Under the pieces are notes generated by a model. That model was not told the origin of the DNA. It made no database searches and saw nothing but the letters and a program-made list of their open reading frames with translations. The translations under genes and the position numbers were made by a program. DNA of 18,805 bases from Pseudomonadota bacterium (GTDB taxonomy: Bacteria; Pseudomonadota; Alphaproteobacteria; UBA828; JAPUJA01), in contig JAPUJA010000301.1 in NCBI GenBank assembly GCA_027296525.1, positions 1-18,805 on the forward strand. The letters are read 5' to 3'. The number at the start of each line of letters is the position of its first letter. Position 1 is the first letter of the stretch. This document shows, piece after piece, positions 1-7,468 of the stretch.

Positions 1-19
1 TACAGCTACGGCTGAGACA

Positions 20-40
20 GGGCGCACCGGGCGTGCGCCC
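20..40. other. Hairpin downstream of the CDF gene
   Basis: GGGCGCAC (20-27) and GTGCGCCC (33-40) form a perfect 8 bp stem around a 5-base loop. It lies about 50 bases past the stop of the minus-strand transporter gene. Neither side has a T-run, so it is not a textbook intrinsic terminator. It could slow polymerase or protect a 3' end. The rest of 1-91 shows no coding signal. Confidence 0.4.
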
Positions 41-91
41 GGCCTGGCAAAGAAAGACCCGCCCCCGGGGCTCTTGGGGGATGCGGCGGCC

Positions 92-1039
92 CTAGGAGCC
101 CTCTGGCTGCTCGGCCTTGGCGGCGCTTTTCAGATGAGCCGCCCAGTTCTGCACCTCGATGAAGACCCGCTTGATCTCAGGTGACTCCCTCTTGATTTGA
201 GCCTCGAGCGCCGATATGGCCACCTCCACCTCGCCCGCCGTCATGGCGTCGTCGATGTCGAGGCTGAGATTGAGGAGGACATCCTCGGGCCCCAGATGCA
301 TCGTCAGGATCTCGTTGATCCGCCGGATTCCAGGCGCCTTGGTGGCGAGGCGGCGAACCTTCGCGACCACGGCGGGGCTTGCGCTTTCGCCGATCAGCAG
401 GCCCTTGCACTCATGGGCGAGCAGAGTCGCCGTGACCGCCAGGATGAGTCCGATGACCACGGACGCCACGGCGTCGAGCACGGGCAGGTCGAAAACCTGG
501 CCGAGCCCGATGCCCAGGAAGGCGGCGATCAGCCCGAGCATCGCGGCGCTGTCCTCGAAGAGCACGGCGAACACAGCCGGATCCTTGCTTTGCCGCATGG
601 CCGCCAGGAATCCCAGGCGCCCTTTGGATTTCTTGAACTCCTTGAAGGCGAAGCTCCAGGCGCCCGCCTCGAGGGCAAGCGCGACCCCGAGCACGATGTA
701 ATTGACGTAGGGGTCGGTCACGGGATGGGGATGCAAGATCTTCTGAACGCCCTCATAGATCGAGACGCCCGCGCCCAGCGCGAAAATCAGGATCGCGACG
801 ACGAAGCTCCAGAAGTAGAGCTCCATGCCGTAGCCGAAGGGGTGATGCTCGTCCGCCGTCCGGGCGGCGCGTCTCATGCCATGGAGCAGCAGAAGCTGAT
901 TGCCGGTATCGACGACGGAGTGGATCGCCTCGCTCAACATGGCCGAGCTTCCGGTGTAGAAGGCGGCGGCGAATTTGGTCGCGGCGATCAGGCTGTTGCC
1001 GAGGAGCGCCGCATAGACGACCTTCTTCGATCCCTGCAT
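92..1039 (-). CDS. Cation diffusion facilitator family transporter (SLC30A9-like)
   Basis: This is an inner-membrane efflux carrier of the CDF family, which usually exchanges Zn2+ or a similar divalent metal for protons. The 315-residue product has about six hydrophobic segments between residues 7 and 215 and then a soluble C-terminal domain (about 220-300) of the kind that forms CDF dimers. In TM2 the metal site reads His40-x3-Asp44. In TM5, where canonical members have HxxxD, there is instead Glu161-Asp162-Ser-Ala-Ala, as in the SLC30A9/ZnT9-like branch. The substrate is therefore uncertain, and members of that branch may not be classical zinc exporters. It is the second gene of a minus-strand pair, 10 bases after the DUF1989 stop, so the two are probably co-transcribed. 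Family is sure; metal specificity is not. Confidence 0.93.
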   Translation of the reverse strand: MQGSKKVVYAALLGNSLIAATKFAAAFYTGSSAMLSEAIHSVVDTGNQLLLLHGMRRAARTADEHHPFGYGMELYFWSFVVAILIFALGAGVSIYEGVQKILHPHPVTDPYVNYIVLGVALALEAGAWSFAFKEFKKSKGRLGFLAAMRQSKDPAVFAVLFEDSAAMLGLIAAFLGIGLGQVFDLPVLDAVASVVIGLILAVTATLLAHECKGLLIGESASPAVVAKVRRLATKAPGIRRINEILTMHLGPEDVLLNLSLDIDDAMTAGEVEVAISALEAQIKRESPEIKRVFIEVQNWAAHLKSAAKAEQPEGS

Positions 1040-1049
1040 GGTGGCTCGT

Positions 1050-1691
1050 TCACGACCCTTCCGCGCCGTAGATCACGACCCGGATCGGAGTTGGGTTGCC
1101 GTCGTTGCAGGGGTTGTTCAGCTGAGGACAGTTCGATATCACCGCGAGCGCGTCCATCTCGGCCCTCAGATCCACATGGTCGCCCGGTTTCGAAAGGCTC
1201 TCTTCGAACACGCGCTCGGCAAGCTGCCCGCCTTGTTTGACCGGCACATTGCAGAAGAAATTGACGTTCGGGACGATGTCTTTGCGCCCGAGCCCATGCT
1301 CGCTCAGGGCTTGGAGGAAGTTTTCCCGGCAACCCGGGCAGTCCGCCACGCCATAGAGCATCCGATTGCTGGGCGCGCTGCAACAGCCGCCGATCGTATC
1401 GTGACCGCCGCAGCTGTCGGCGACGATCGTGAAGATGGCTCGGGCCTCGTCCGAGTAGAGCCGGTGCCCCTCGCCAAGCCGTAAGGTGCGGGTGGCTTTG
1501 ATTGTGTTGGGGGCGTGATAGCGCTCCGCCGGATTGGCCGCGTTGTAGCAGAGGAAGTCGACCCCCTGCCGGCCTTCGAGGTCGATGATGCGGAGCACCT
1601 CGCCCTTCCTGACCAGCGCCGACCACGGTGCGCCGGGCGGCACGACCTGATCCTGGCGAATCGGACCCGGCGTCGGTAGTGAAAGCGTCAT
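1050..1691 (-). CDS. DUF1989 (urea carboxylase-associated) family protein
   Basis: The product has 213 residues and belongs to DUF1989, the family of the urea carboxylase-associated proteins. Some members of that family are subunits of carboxyguanidine deiminase. The family hallmark is near the C-terminus: NCPQLNNPC followed by GNPTP and a hydrophobic strand. There are nine cysteines, including GGCC and CPGC, which suggests a metal or redox centre. No urea carboxylase, allophanate hydrolase or partner DUF1989 gene is in the window, so a guanidine or urea role cannot be assumed. It leads an operon with the CDF transporter. A strong Shine-Dalgarno (AAAGGAGG, 9 bases before ATG) fixes the start. 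Family assignment is firm; the reaction is unknown. Confidence 0.9.
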   Translation of the reverse strand: MTLSLPTPGPIRQDQVVPPGAPWSALVRKGEVLRIIDLEGRQGVDFLCYNAANPAERYHAPNTIKATRTLRLGEGHRLYSDEARAIFTIVADSCGGHDTIGGCCSAPSNRMLYGVADCPGCRENFLQALSEHGLGRKDIVPNVNFFCNVPVKQGGQLAERVFEESLSKPGDHVDLRAEMDALAVISNCPQLNNPCNDGNPTPIRVVIYGAEGS

Positions 1692-1880
1692 GATCTGCCG
1701 CCTCCTTTGGCTGAATGACAGCCCCGGCCGCCGCGGGCGTCGGCGGCCTAGGATGCCGAAAGATATAGGGAAACCGATCGGTGCCCCTCATGTCCAAGGA
1801 TTTTCGGCTTCGTGACCGGCGCGATTTTCATTACGGTGCTCCGCTGCCAAGGGCGGAACTCTTTATCGGGATCGAGCGAC

Positions 1881-2696
1881 ATGAACAAGGCGGAGGGCGG
1901 AGCCCTGAAAGCGTACAAGAACGAGGCGTTCATCGAAAGCCGCGAGGCGCGCGTTCTCCGCATCCTGGCGGAGTATATGGAACCGGAGGCCCGCTTCCGG
2001 AAGTTTCAGGTGCGCGACACGATCGTCTTCTTCGGCTCGGCGCGGGCGATCCCCCGCGATGTCGCCGCACGCGAGCTCGAGGCCGCGCGCGACGGCGGCA
2101 AGGACGTGGAGGCGGCCGAGCGGCGCTGCCAGTTGTCGCGTTACTATGAGGACGCGCGGGAGCTCGCGCACCGCCTGACGCTCTGGTCCAAGGGGCTGAA
2201 GGGGAGTGATCGTCGCTTCGTGGTGTGCACCGGAGGCGGCCCCGGTATCATGGAGGCGGCCAATCGCGGCGCTTCCGAGGCGAAGGGCCTCAATATTGGC
2301 CTGGCGATCTCGATCCCGGTCGAAGAATTCCTCAACCCCTATGTGACGCGCCAACTCGCCTTCGAATTTCACTACTTCTTCATGCGCAAGTTTTGGTTCG
2401 CCTATCTTGCCAAGGCGGTCATCACCATGCCGGGCGGGTTCGGCACGTTCGACGAGCTCTTCGAGCTGCTCACCCTGATCCAGACGCTCAAGATGAAGAA
2501 ACATCTGCCCATCGTCCTCTTTGGCCGGGAATTCTGGCGCCGGGTGATCGACTTCGAGGCCATGGCCGAGTTCGGGACCATCGACCTCGACGATCGCAAG
2601 CTCTTCCATCTCACCGATTCGGTCGATGAGGCCTTCGATTTCGTCACGGCTGAGCTCGCCGAGCACGCGCTCGAGGCGGCCGGCAGCAGCCTCTGA
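1881..2696 (+). CDS. LOG family Rossmann-fold protein (TIGR00730-like)
   Basis: This is a cytosolic protein of the LOG (formerly 'lysine decarboxylase-like') family, whose characterised members release free bases from nucleoside 5'-monophosphates, classically cytokinin ribotides. From the ATG at 1881 it has 271 residues. A glycine-rich phosphate loop GGGPGIMEAANRG sits near residue 118. The diagnostic PGGFGTFDE motif with its catalytic Glu is near residue 184, preceded by the FMRK stretch that supplies the conserved Arg. It is longer than small LOGs (about 190 residues) because of an N-terminal helical extension and a charged insert around residues 60-90. An in-frame ATG at 1812 would add 23 residues of unlikely composition, and neither start has a strong ribosome site. 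It is divergent from DUF1989. The substrate is unknown. Confidence 0.88.
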   Translation: MNKAEGGALKAYKNEAFIESREARVLRILAEYMEPEARFRKFQVRDTIVFFGSARAIPRDVAARELEAARDGGKDVEAAERRCQLSRYYEDARELAHRLTLWSKGLKGSDRRFVVCTGGGPGIMEAANRGASEAKGLNIGLAISIPVEEFLNPYVTRQLAFEFHYFFMRKFWFAYLAKAVITMPGGFGTFDELFELLTLIQTLKMKKHLPIVLFGREFWRRVIDFEAMAEFGTIDLDDRKLFHLTDSVDEAFDFVTAELAEHALEAAGSSL

Positions 2697-2992
2697 GCGG
2701 GGCCGACCCCTCTTGCGGGAGGCCTCATCGAAGGCCCGGCGCGCCTCTTCATTTCTATAGGTTTGAGCCCCGCAAGGGCCCCGTCTAAGCCCTGGTATCT
2801 TTATGTAAATATTTGATTTATTTATATTTACTGACCATCCGCCATGGTTCCTTCGAGGCCCCGGCGGAGCCTCGGCTGGGCGAATTGTAGACAGTTTGTT
2901 AAGAGTTGGGGGGGCAACCTAGCCCTCTGGATCATGTGGCCATGTGGCGCGGAATAGGCGTCACGTGAAGGTGACTTGAGGGGAGCGAGCGG
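2697..2992. other. Intergenic region with an AT-rich inverted repeat
   Basis: I see no credible gene in these 296 bases between LOG and PAS_5. The striking element is at 2805-2831: GTAAATAT, 11 bases of A/T-rich spacer, then ATATTTAC. This is a perfect 8 bp inverted repeat in an AT island within GC-rich surroundings. It lies about 165 bases before the PAS gene and could be an operator or promoter-associated site. A short G-run (2909-2914) follows. No confident -35/-10 pair was identified. Confidence 0.45.
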
Positions 2993-3481
2993 ATGCCGAG
3001 CTTTCAGCCGTTGATTTCCGGTCCCAGCGAAGCCGTTGACTCGCGGCGGCGGCGGGCGTCGGATTCCGCTCTTTACTATTGGGATTGGCTCCGGGGTGAC
3101 CGCCCCTTCCCGTGCAGCGACGAGATTGATCCGCTTCTCGTGCCGGGTCTATGGGGGCACGTCTTCTTCATCGATTTCGGCGACGACTTGAGCGAGAGCA
3201 TATTCGCTTATGCGAGCCCCACGATGAAACAGATCTGCGGGGGAGATCCCACCGGGCAGCCACTCGCCGAGTGCTTCCCCGAGGCGATGCGCGACAACAT
3301 GTTATTGTTCTTCGAGGTCGCCTCGACGATGAAACAGCCCGTCACCCAGTCCAACGAATATCGCGCGGACGACGAGAACATGATTCTCTACCGGATTGCC
3401 GCGATGCCCATCAGCGACGATCAGGTGGATGTCAACGGGTTGTTCGGCGTTTTCAACTACAAGGCGGTTGGGCACGCGTAA
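2993..3481 (+). CDS. PAS_5-type sensory domain protein
   Basis: A 162-residue soluble protein that is almost entirely one PAS-like domain of the alphaproteobacterial PAS_5 type (PF07310). Supporting features are the N-terminal YYWDWLRGDRPFP segment with a following acidic DEIDP, the L-x-G-x-W-G-H-V-F-F-I-D-F strand, the TGQPLAECFP helix region and a closing FGVFNY strand. No kinase, GGDEF or DNA-binding output domain is attached, so it probably acts through a partner or as a small ligand/redox sensor. The start is well supported by GAGGGGAG placed about 8 bases before the ATG. It is followed by an intrinsic terminator, so it is likely monocistronic. Family confidence is good; signal and output are unknown. 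Confidence 0.85.
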   Translation: MPSFQPLISGPSEAVDSRRRRASDSALYYWDWLRGDRPFPCSDEIDPLLVPGLWGHVFFIDFGDDLSESIFAYASPTMKQICGGDPTGQPLAECFPEAMRDNMLLFFEVASTMKQPVTQSNEYRADDENMILYRIAAMPISDDQVDVNGLFGVFNYKAVGHA

Positions 3482-3526
3482 CGGCGCGGGCCCCGCCCGC
3501 AAAGGCGATTCTTTCCTGCAGTCCGC

Positions 3527-3560
3527 ACGGCGTGTTCGCAAGGAGCGCGCCGTTTTTCTT
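3527..3560 (+). terminator. Intrinsic terminator after the PAS_5 gene
   Basis: ACGGCGTG (3527-3534) pairs with CGCGCCGT (3546-3553), giving an 8 bp stem with one G-U pair and an 11-base loop. It is followed directly by TTTTTCTTT. Placement 45 bases after the PAS_5 stop, on the same strand, fits Rho-independent termination. It also separates this gene from the convergent hydrolase remnant. Confidence 0.75.
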
Positions 3561-3576
3561 TCGGCACGCTCGCTCG

Positions 3577-4577
3577 TCACGCTCTGAGAGCGTGCAGAAC
3601 CTTTCCCAAGGCGTCGTGTATCGTCGTCATGTGAGGGGAGAGCACGTCGCGGGCCCCGGAATTCGTCGCCAAAGACACGTTGATGCCATTCGACTCGTCA
3701 TGGGCCGCCATGGTGACGAAGCCGCGAATTTGACCGAGATGGCCCTTCACGACGATCTCATCATATTTGAAGACGAGCAGGCCGTGACCGGCTTCGATCA
3801 GAGGCGTGCCGGCGAGGGCGGCCGGGCAGAGATTCGCGGCCATCTCCTCGAAGCACGCATCGTCCAGCACCTTTCCCCCGAAGAGGGCCTCGAGCCACAG
3901 AACGAGGTCGCCGGGAGTCGAGACCATATCGCCCGCCGCCCACATGCCCGAGGGGGCGAACCAGTTCGTCGAATCGAGAATCCCGATGCCGGTGTGAAAG
4001 TTCGCACGCGCGCGTCTTTCCTCGGGCGGCGTCTCGTCGGTGCCGCACCAGCTTTCCGTCAATCCGAACGGCTCGAACAATTGTTCGCGTATCCGATGGG
4101 AGAGCCGCTCGCCGCCTTCGGCCTCGACGATCATGCCGGCGAGGATGAAGCCTGTGTTGGTGTAGGCGAAATCGCCGCCCGGCTCGGCTTGGGTTCCGGC
4201 CCGGAGCGCGAGATCCACGAGCTCCCGGGGCTTCCACTTCTTGTCCGAGAGCTCTGGAAAATCCTGTTCGTAGTCCGGGAGCCCGCTCCGGTGGTTGAGG
4301 AGCTGGCGCACGAAAATCCGATCGCCCTTGGGAAGGTCGGGGAACCAGCGGACGATCGGTTCGTCGAGCTCGAGCCGACCGTCCTGGACGAGCCGAAGCA
4401 GCAGGGCGGCCGTGAACATCTTCGTGCAGCTGGCCACCCGGAAGAGATGGTCGCTCGACATCGGCTCGCGAGCGACGCGCCGACGACGTCTTTCGCCACG
4501 AACGCGTCGAGGATCTTCTGCAGGCGTTCGCCCACATCGTTCAAGGGCGGCATCTCGCGCAGCTTCCCGCTGGCCAT
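3577..4577 (-). pseudogene. Serine hydrolase / class C beta-lactamase-like protein, frameshifted
   Basis: The body (from about 4470 down to 3577) is a penicillin-binding-protein-like serine hydrolase. It has SCTK with Ser codon 4431-4429 (SxxK motif), YTN (YxN), and KGHLG in place of KTG. Upstream of the SxxK motif this frame turns into an arginine-rich stretch that is not family-like. The expected N-terminus, starting at the ATG at 4577 with PPLNDVGERLQKILDAF and then KDVVGASLA, lies in another frame. The two parts meet at about 4461-4472. About 20 residues that normally link GASLA to the EPMSSDHLFRVAS segment are missing, consistent with a deletion of 3n+1 bases. An ATG at 4623 in the body frame gives a 348-residue ORF but a nonsense-like start. 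A 7 bp hairpin straddles the stop (3578-3594). Alternative: sequencing or assembly error. Confidence 0.72.
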
Positions 4578-4741
4578 GACTCGCTCGGTCCGTGATGGTG
4601 GCGTCTGGTATGGCTTCCCTCATTTAGCCTTCCCGCGCCATGGCCGTCAAACGGTACGCGGATGAAGGCTCCGAGAACCGGTCGCTTGCCAGCCCCCGCC
4701 GCTCGCGTCATGTTGGATGGATGACGTTTTCGCAAGGATTC

Positions 4742-6490
4742 ATGGGACCGATCCGAAGGTTTTTCCTCTTCTTCCTCCTGTCGGCGGGCTTGAGCGCCGG
4801 GGAGGCTGCGGCCGGCGGGTTCGAAGAGGCGGATCGTCTGGTCACCGCGCCGCTCGTGGAAGCGATCGACGCCGTCGGGGGCGAGCGCCCCGAGGACTTC
4901 CGGGCGTTCGCCCAAATCATCGCGACGCGGCTTTTCGAGACGCCGTTCGGCCTTTCGGCGCGCCGCTTCCTCGATGACACGCCGCTCGATCGAGCCGAGC
5001 GCTTCGATCTTTACCGTCTCCTCGGGGTCTACATACAGACCAAATACAGGCACGAGCTGATCGCGCTTCTGGGCGAACTTGTCGCGATACCGACGGATAA
5101 GAAGGACGGGCTCGCCCAGCACGCGAATCCGAACATCCGGCGCTTCGGCGAGGCGATCGAGCGGATCGCCCGGGACTTCGGCCTCGGCTACCGCAATCAC
5201 GACGAGCGGATCTTCGAGGTCACGCTCGAGGGCCGGCGGGCGGAATCCCTCGGCATCTACAGCCACGGCGACGTGGTGCCTGCCGATCCCAAGAAATGGC
5301 GGCTCGAGGACGGCACCCGCCTGGATCCCTACCGGCTCACCGTCATCGGCGAGCGGATGTACGGGCGGGGCAGCGAGGACGACAAGAGCGCGATCGCGAG
5401 CGCCCTGCTCATCATGAAGGTCATTCGGGAGGAAGGCTTCGCGCTCGACCGGACGATCCGATTGTTCATCGAGACGACCGAGGAAACCGGCGGCTCCGCC
5501 ACCGAGTATCTCATGGAGCGCTATGAGCTTCCGCCCTACAACCTGGTGCTCGACGGGACCTATCCCGTGGGTGTCGCCGAGAAGGGCTTCGGGGTGGTGC
5601 GCGCCGACTTTCCGCGCCGCGAGGCGGGCGGGTCCGGCCCGCGCATCCTCGAGGTCGAAGGCGGCCTCGCCGTCAATCAGATTCCGTCTCAGGCGGTCGC
5701 GGTCATCGCCGCGGCGGAGCCAATCGAATTGAAAGTCCGGCTCGATGCGCTCGCGGCGCGCTACGTGCCGGAGCAAGGAGGCGATTTTCGTATCGAGAGC
5801 GCCGCCGCGTCGGATCGCCTCGTGGTCACGGTTTACGGCGTCTCGGCGCACTCCTCGGCGCCGGAGAGTGGCGTCAATCCGGTCTCGCGTCTGTTCGACT
5901 TTCTGCATCGCGCCGATCGCGAGATCGGGTTTCAAGCCAATCACTTTACCGACGCGGCCGCCTACGCCGCCGAGAACTGGGGCCTCGATTATCTCGGCGC
6001 GAAGCTCGGCATCGGTTACGCCGATGACTTCATGGGGCCGCTCACGGCGTCCGTCACCTATGTGAAGCTCGATGAAGACGTTCTCGAGCTCTCGGTCAAC
6101 ACGCGGGCGCCGCGCGGCAAGGAGCCCGAGCGGCTGATCGCGGAGATCGAGCGCGGGCTCGAGGCTTGGCGCGCGCGAAGCGGGGTCGAATTCAGCCTCG
6201 AGATCGAGCAGGAGCGTTACATGTACCGCGACCCGAAGGGCCCGTGGATCGCGACGCTGCTCGACATCTATCAGGGCGTCACGGGGCGCGAGCCCACGCC
6301 TGAATCTTCCGCGGGCGCCACGACGGCGCGCCAGCTGCCGAACGGCGTCCAGTTCGGGCTCGGCCTGCCCGACGAGCGCTACACGGGTCACAACGCGAAC
6401 GAGTTCAAGAAGATCGAGAACTACCTCATGGACGTCCAGATGATCACCGAGATGCTGCTCCGGCTCGGCAATCTGGCGCGGATGGAATGA
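4742..6490 (+). CDS. M20 family metallopeptidase (dipeptidase-like), exported
   Basis: A two-zinc peptidase of family M20, resembling the PepV/dipeptidase branch, expected to cleave short peptides or N-acyl amino acids. From ATG 4742 it has 582 residues. It opens with a signal peptide (MGPIRR, then a Phe/Leu-rich core ending near AGEAAA), so it probably acts in the periplasm. Zinc and catalytic motifs are in order: SHGDVVP (His175, Asp177), GRGSEDDK (Asp213), ETTEETGG (Glu247 base, Glu248 ligand) and a late TGHNANE histidine. The lid domain contains SAHSSAPESG. It is longer than the usual 400-470 residues because of about 100 extra residues before the catalytic core. In-frame ATGs at 4640 and 4721 are possible, and none has an ideal ribosome site. 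It is divergent from the hydrolase remnant. Exact substrate unknown. Confidence 0.88.
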   Translation: MGPIRRFFLFFLLSAGLSAGEAAAGGFEEADRLVTAPLVEAIDAVGGERPEDFRAFAQIIATRLFETPFGLSARRFLDDTPLDRAERFDLYRLLGVYIQTKYRHELIALLGELVAIPTDKKDGLAQHANPNIRRFGEAIERIARDFGLGYRNHDERIFEVTLEGRRAESLGIYSHGDVVPADPKKWRLEDGTRLDPYRLTVIGERMYGRGSEDDKSAIASALLIMKVIREEGFALDRTIRLFIETTEETGGSATEYLMERYELPPYNLVLDGTYPVGVAEKGFGVVRADFPRREAGGSGPRILEVEGGLAVNQIPSQAVAVIAAAEPIELKVRLDALAARYVPEQGGDFRIESAAASDRLVVTVYGVSAHSSAPESGVNPVSRLFDFLHRADREIGFQANHFTDAAAYAAENWGLDYLGAKLGIGYADDFMGPLTASVTYVKLDEDVLELSVNTRAPRGKEPERLIAEIERGLEAWRARSGVEFSLEIEQERYMYRDPKGPWIATLLDIYQGVTGREPTPESSAGATTARQLPNGVQFGLGLPDERYTGHNANEFKKIENYLMDVQMITEMLLRLGNLARME

Positions 6491-6593
6491 GCCGGACCGA
6501 TTTACGAGGCTTCGCGAAGAAAAGAATCTAACCCACTTATTCAGCTTAATTAAATGTGAGGATGGACTCGCGTGTCTTGGCGTGGCCGAACGC

Positions 6594-7463
6594 TCAATTT
6601 CCGTCCGCGCCTTGGTCGAGCGCGTCCGGTAGCGCCTTGCCGTCCGAGGCCCGGCGGAACCAGTCGAAGGCCGTGTGGGGCGCGTGGCCGTCGATGTTGG
6701 GGGCGCCCCGCCCTTCCCACATGTCGTCGAGGTTGACGGTCCGAAACTCGGTGCTGAAGCGCGCGCGGCCTGACTCGTTGGGCACGCTGCCATGCAGATG
6801 CGCGCTCGAGAAGCAGAGGACGTCGCCGGGCTCGATCACGGCGCGGTAGGCCCCTTCGAGCGCCACCGGCTCGGTCGGGAGCGGGAGCAGCGGATAGGGC
6901 GCGCCGCGCGCGCGATGCGCGCGCAAGGCTTCGATGTCCCACCCCGCACTCGTGTTCGCCACCTCCTCGGACCAGCAATCCAGCCGGAACGCGATGGTGC
7001 GTTCGTGGGTCACCGGATAGATCGGCGCCCACCAGTTTGTCTGCTGATAAAGGTTCGACGCCCAGCTGTCCCGGTGGAAGTCCAGGGTGTAATGCGCATC
7101 GGCGAACGCCGCGCCGTGGGGTTGGATGCGCAGGTGGCGCCGGTCCCAATAATTGCGTTCGGGGTCGGCGCCCACTTCTTCGAGCACGGCCCGGCACAGA
7201 CTCTTCACCTCGGCGCTCTTCCCGTAGGTCTTGCGCAGGTCTTCGATGCGTTCGAGATAGTCGTCCCGTTCGAGGTGGAATTGGGCCGCCTCAGGCTCGA
7301 GCGTAGTGAACGCCTCGCGGATCAACCCGTCGGCGACGGCGATGAGACGCGTCATGGCCGCGACATTCTTGAAGACGATCAGCTCGCCCCGGTAGACGCG
7401 CTCACCCCGCTCCCGGTCGGTCAAGGGGCGTTGCGCGACGTGGAGGGGGGACGTGCCGGACAT
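6594..7463 (-). CDS. Phytanoyl-CoA dioxygenase (PhyH) family protein
   Basis: A 289-residue cytosolic Fe(II)/2-oxoglutarate-dependent oxygenase of the PhyH family, expected to hydroxylate a small organic substrate. The iron triad is visible: His130-x-Asp132 in LDFHRDSW, and His224 in AHLHGSVPN. Arg233 or Arg235 in the following SGRARFS segment is placed to bind 2-oxoglutarate. The ATG at 7463 is chosen because it lies 5 bases after the MFS stop and its product starts just before recognisable sequence. The open frame extends upstream to about 8012 only as an overlap with the permease gene, with typical shadow composition. It is co-transcribed and probably translationally coupled with the MFS gene. 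The true substrate cannot be read from sequence; PhyH members act on acyl-CoAs, amino acids, phosphonates and ectoine. Confidence 0.88.
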   Translation of the reverse strand: MSGTSPLHVAQRPLTDRERGERVYRGELIVFKNVAAMTRLIAVADGLIREAFTTLEPEAAQFHLERDDYLERIEDLRKTYGKSAEVKSLCRAVLEEVGADPERNYWDRRHLRIQPHGAAFADAHYTLDFHRDSWASNLYQQTNWWAPIYPVTHERTIAFRLDCWSEEVANTSAGWDIEALRAHRARGAPYPLLPLPTEPVALEGAYRAVIEPGDVLCFSSAHLHGSVPNESGRARFSTEFRTVNLDDMWEGRGAPNIDGHAPHTAFDWFRRASDGKALPDALDQGADGN

Positions 7464-7468
7464 GAAAA

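Noticed and set aside
3151..4665. 504-codon plus-strand open frame over the PAS_5 gene and serine hydrolase
   Set aside because: It overlaps the PAS_5 gene in another frame and runs antisense to SxxK/YxN-containing sequence. Composition is shadow-like.
4541..6793. 750-codon minus-strand open frame opposite the M20 peptidase
   Set aside because: Its translation is rich in Arg, Asp, Glu and His with no domain, as expected for the antisense of a high-GC gene. The plus-strand frame has full zinc-peptidase motifs and a signal peptide.
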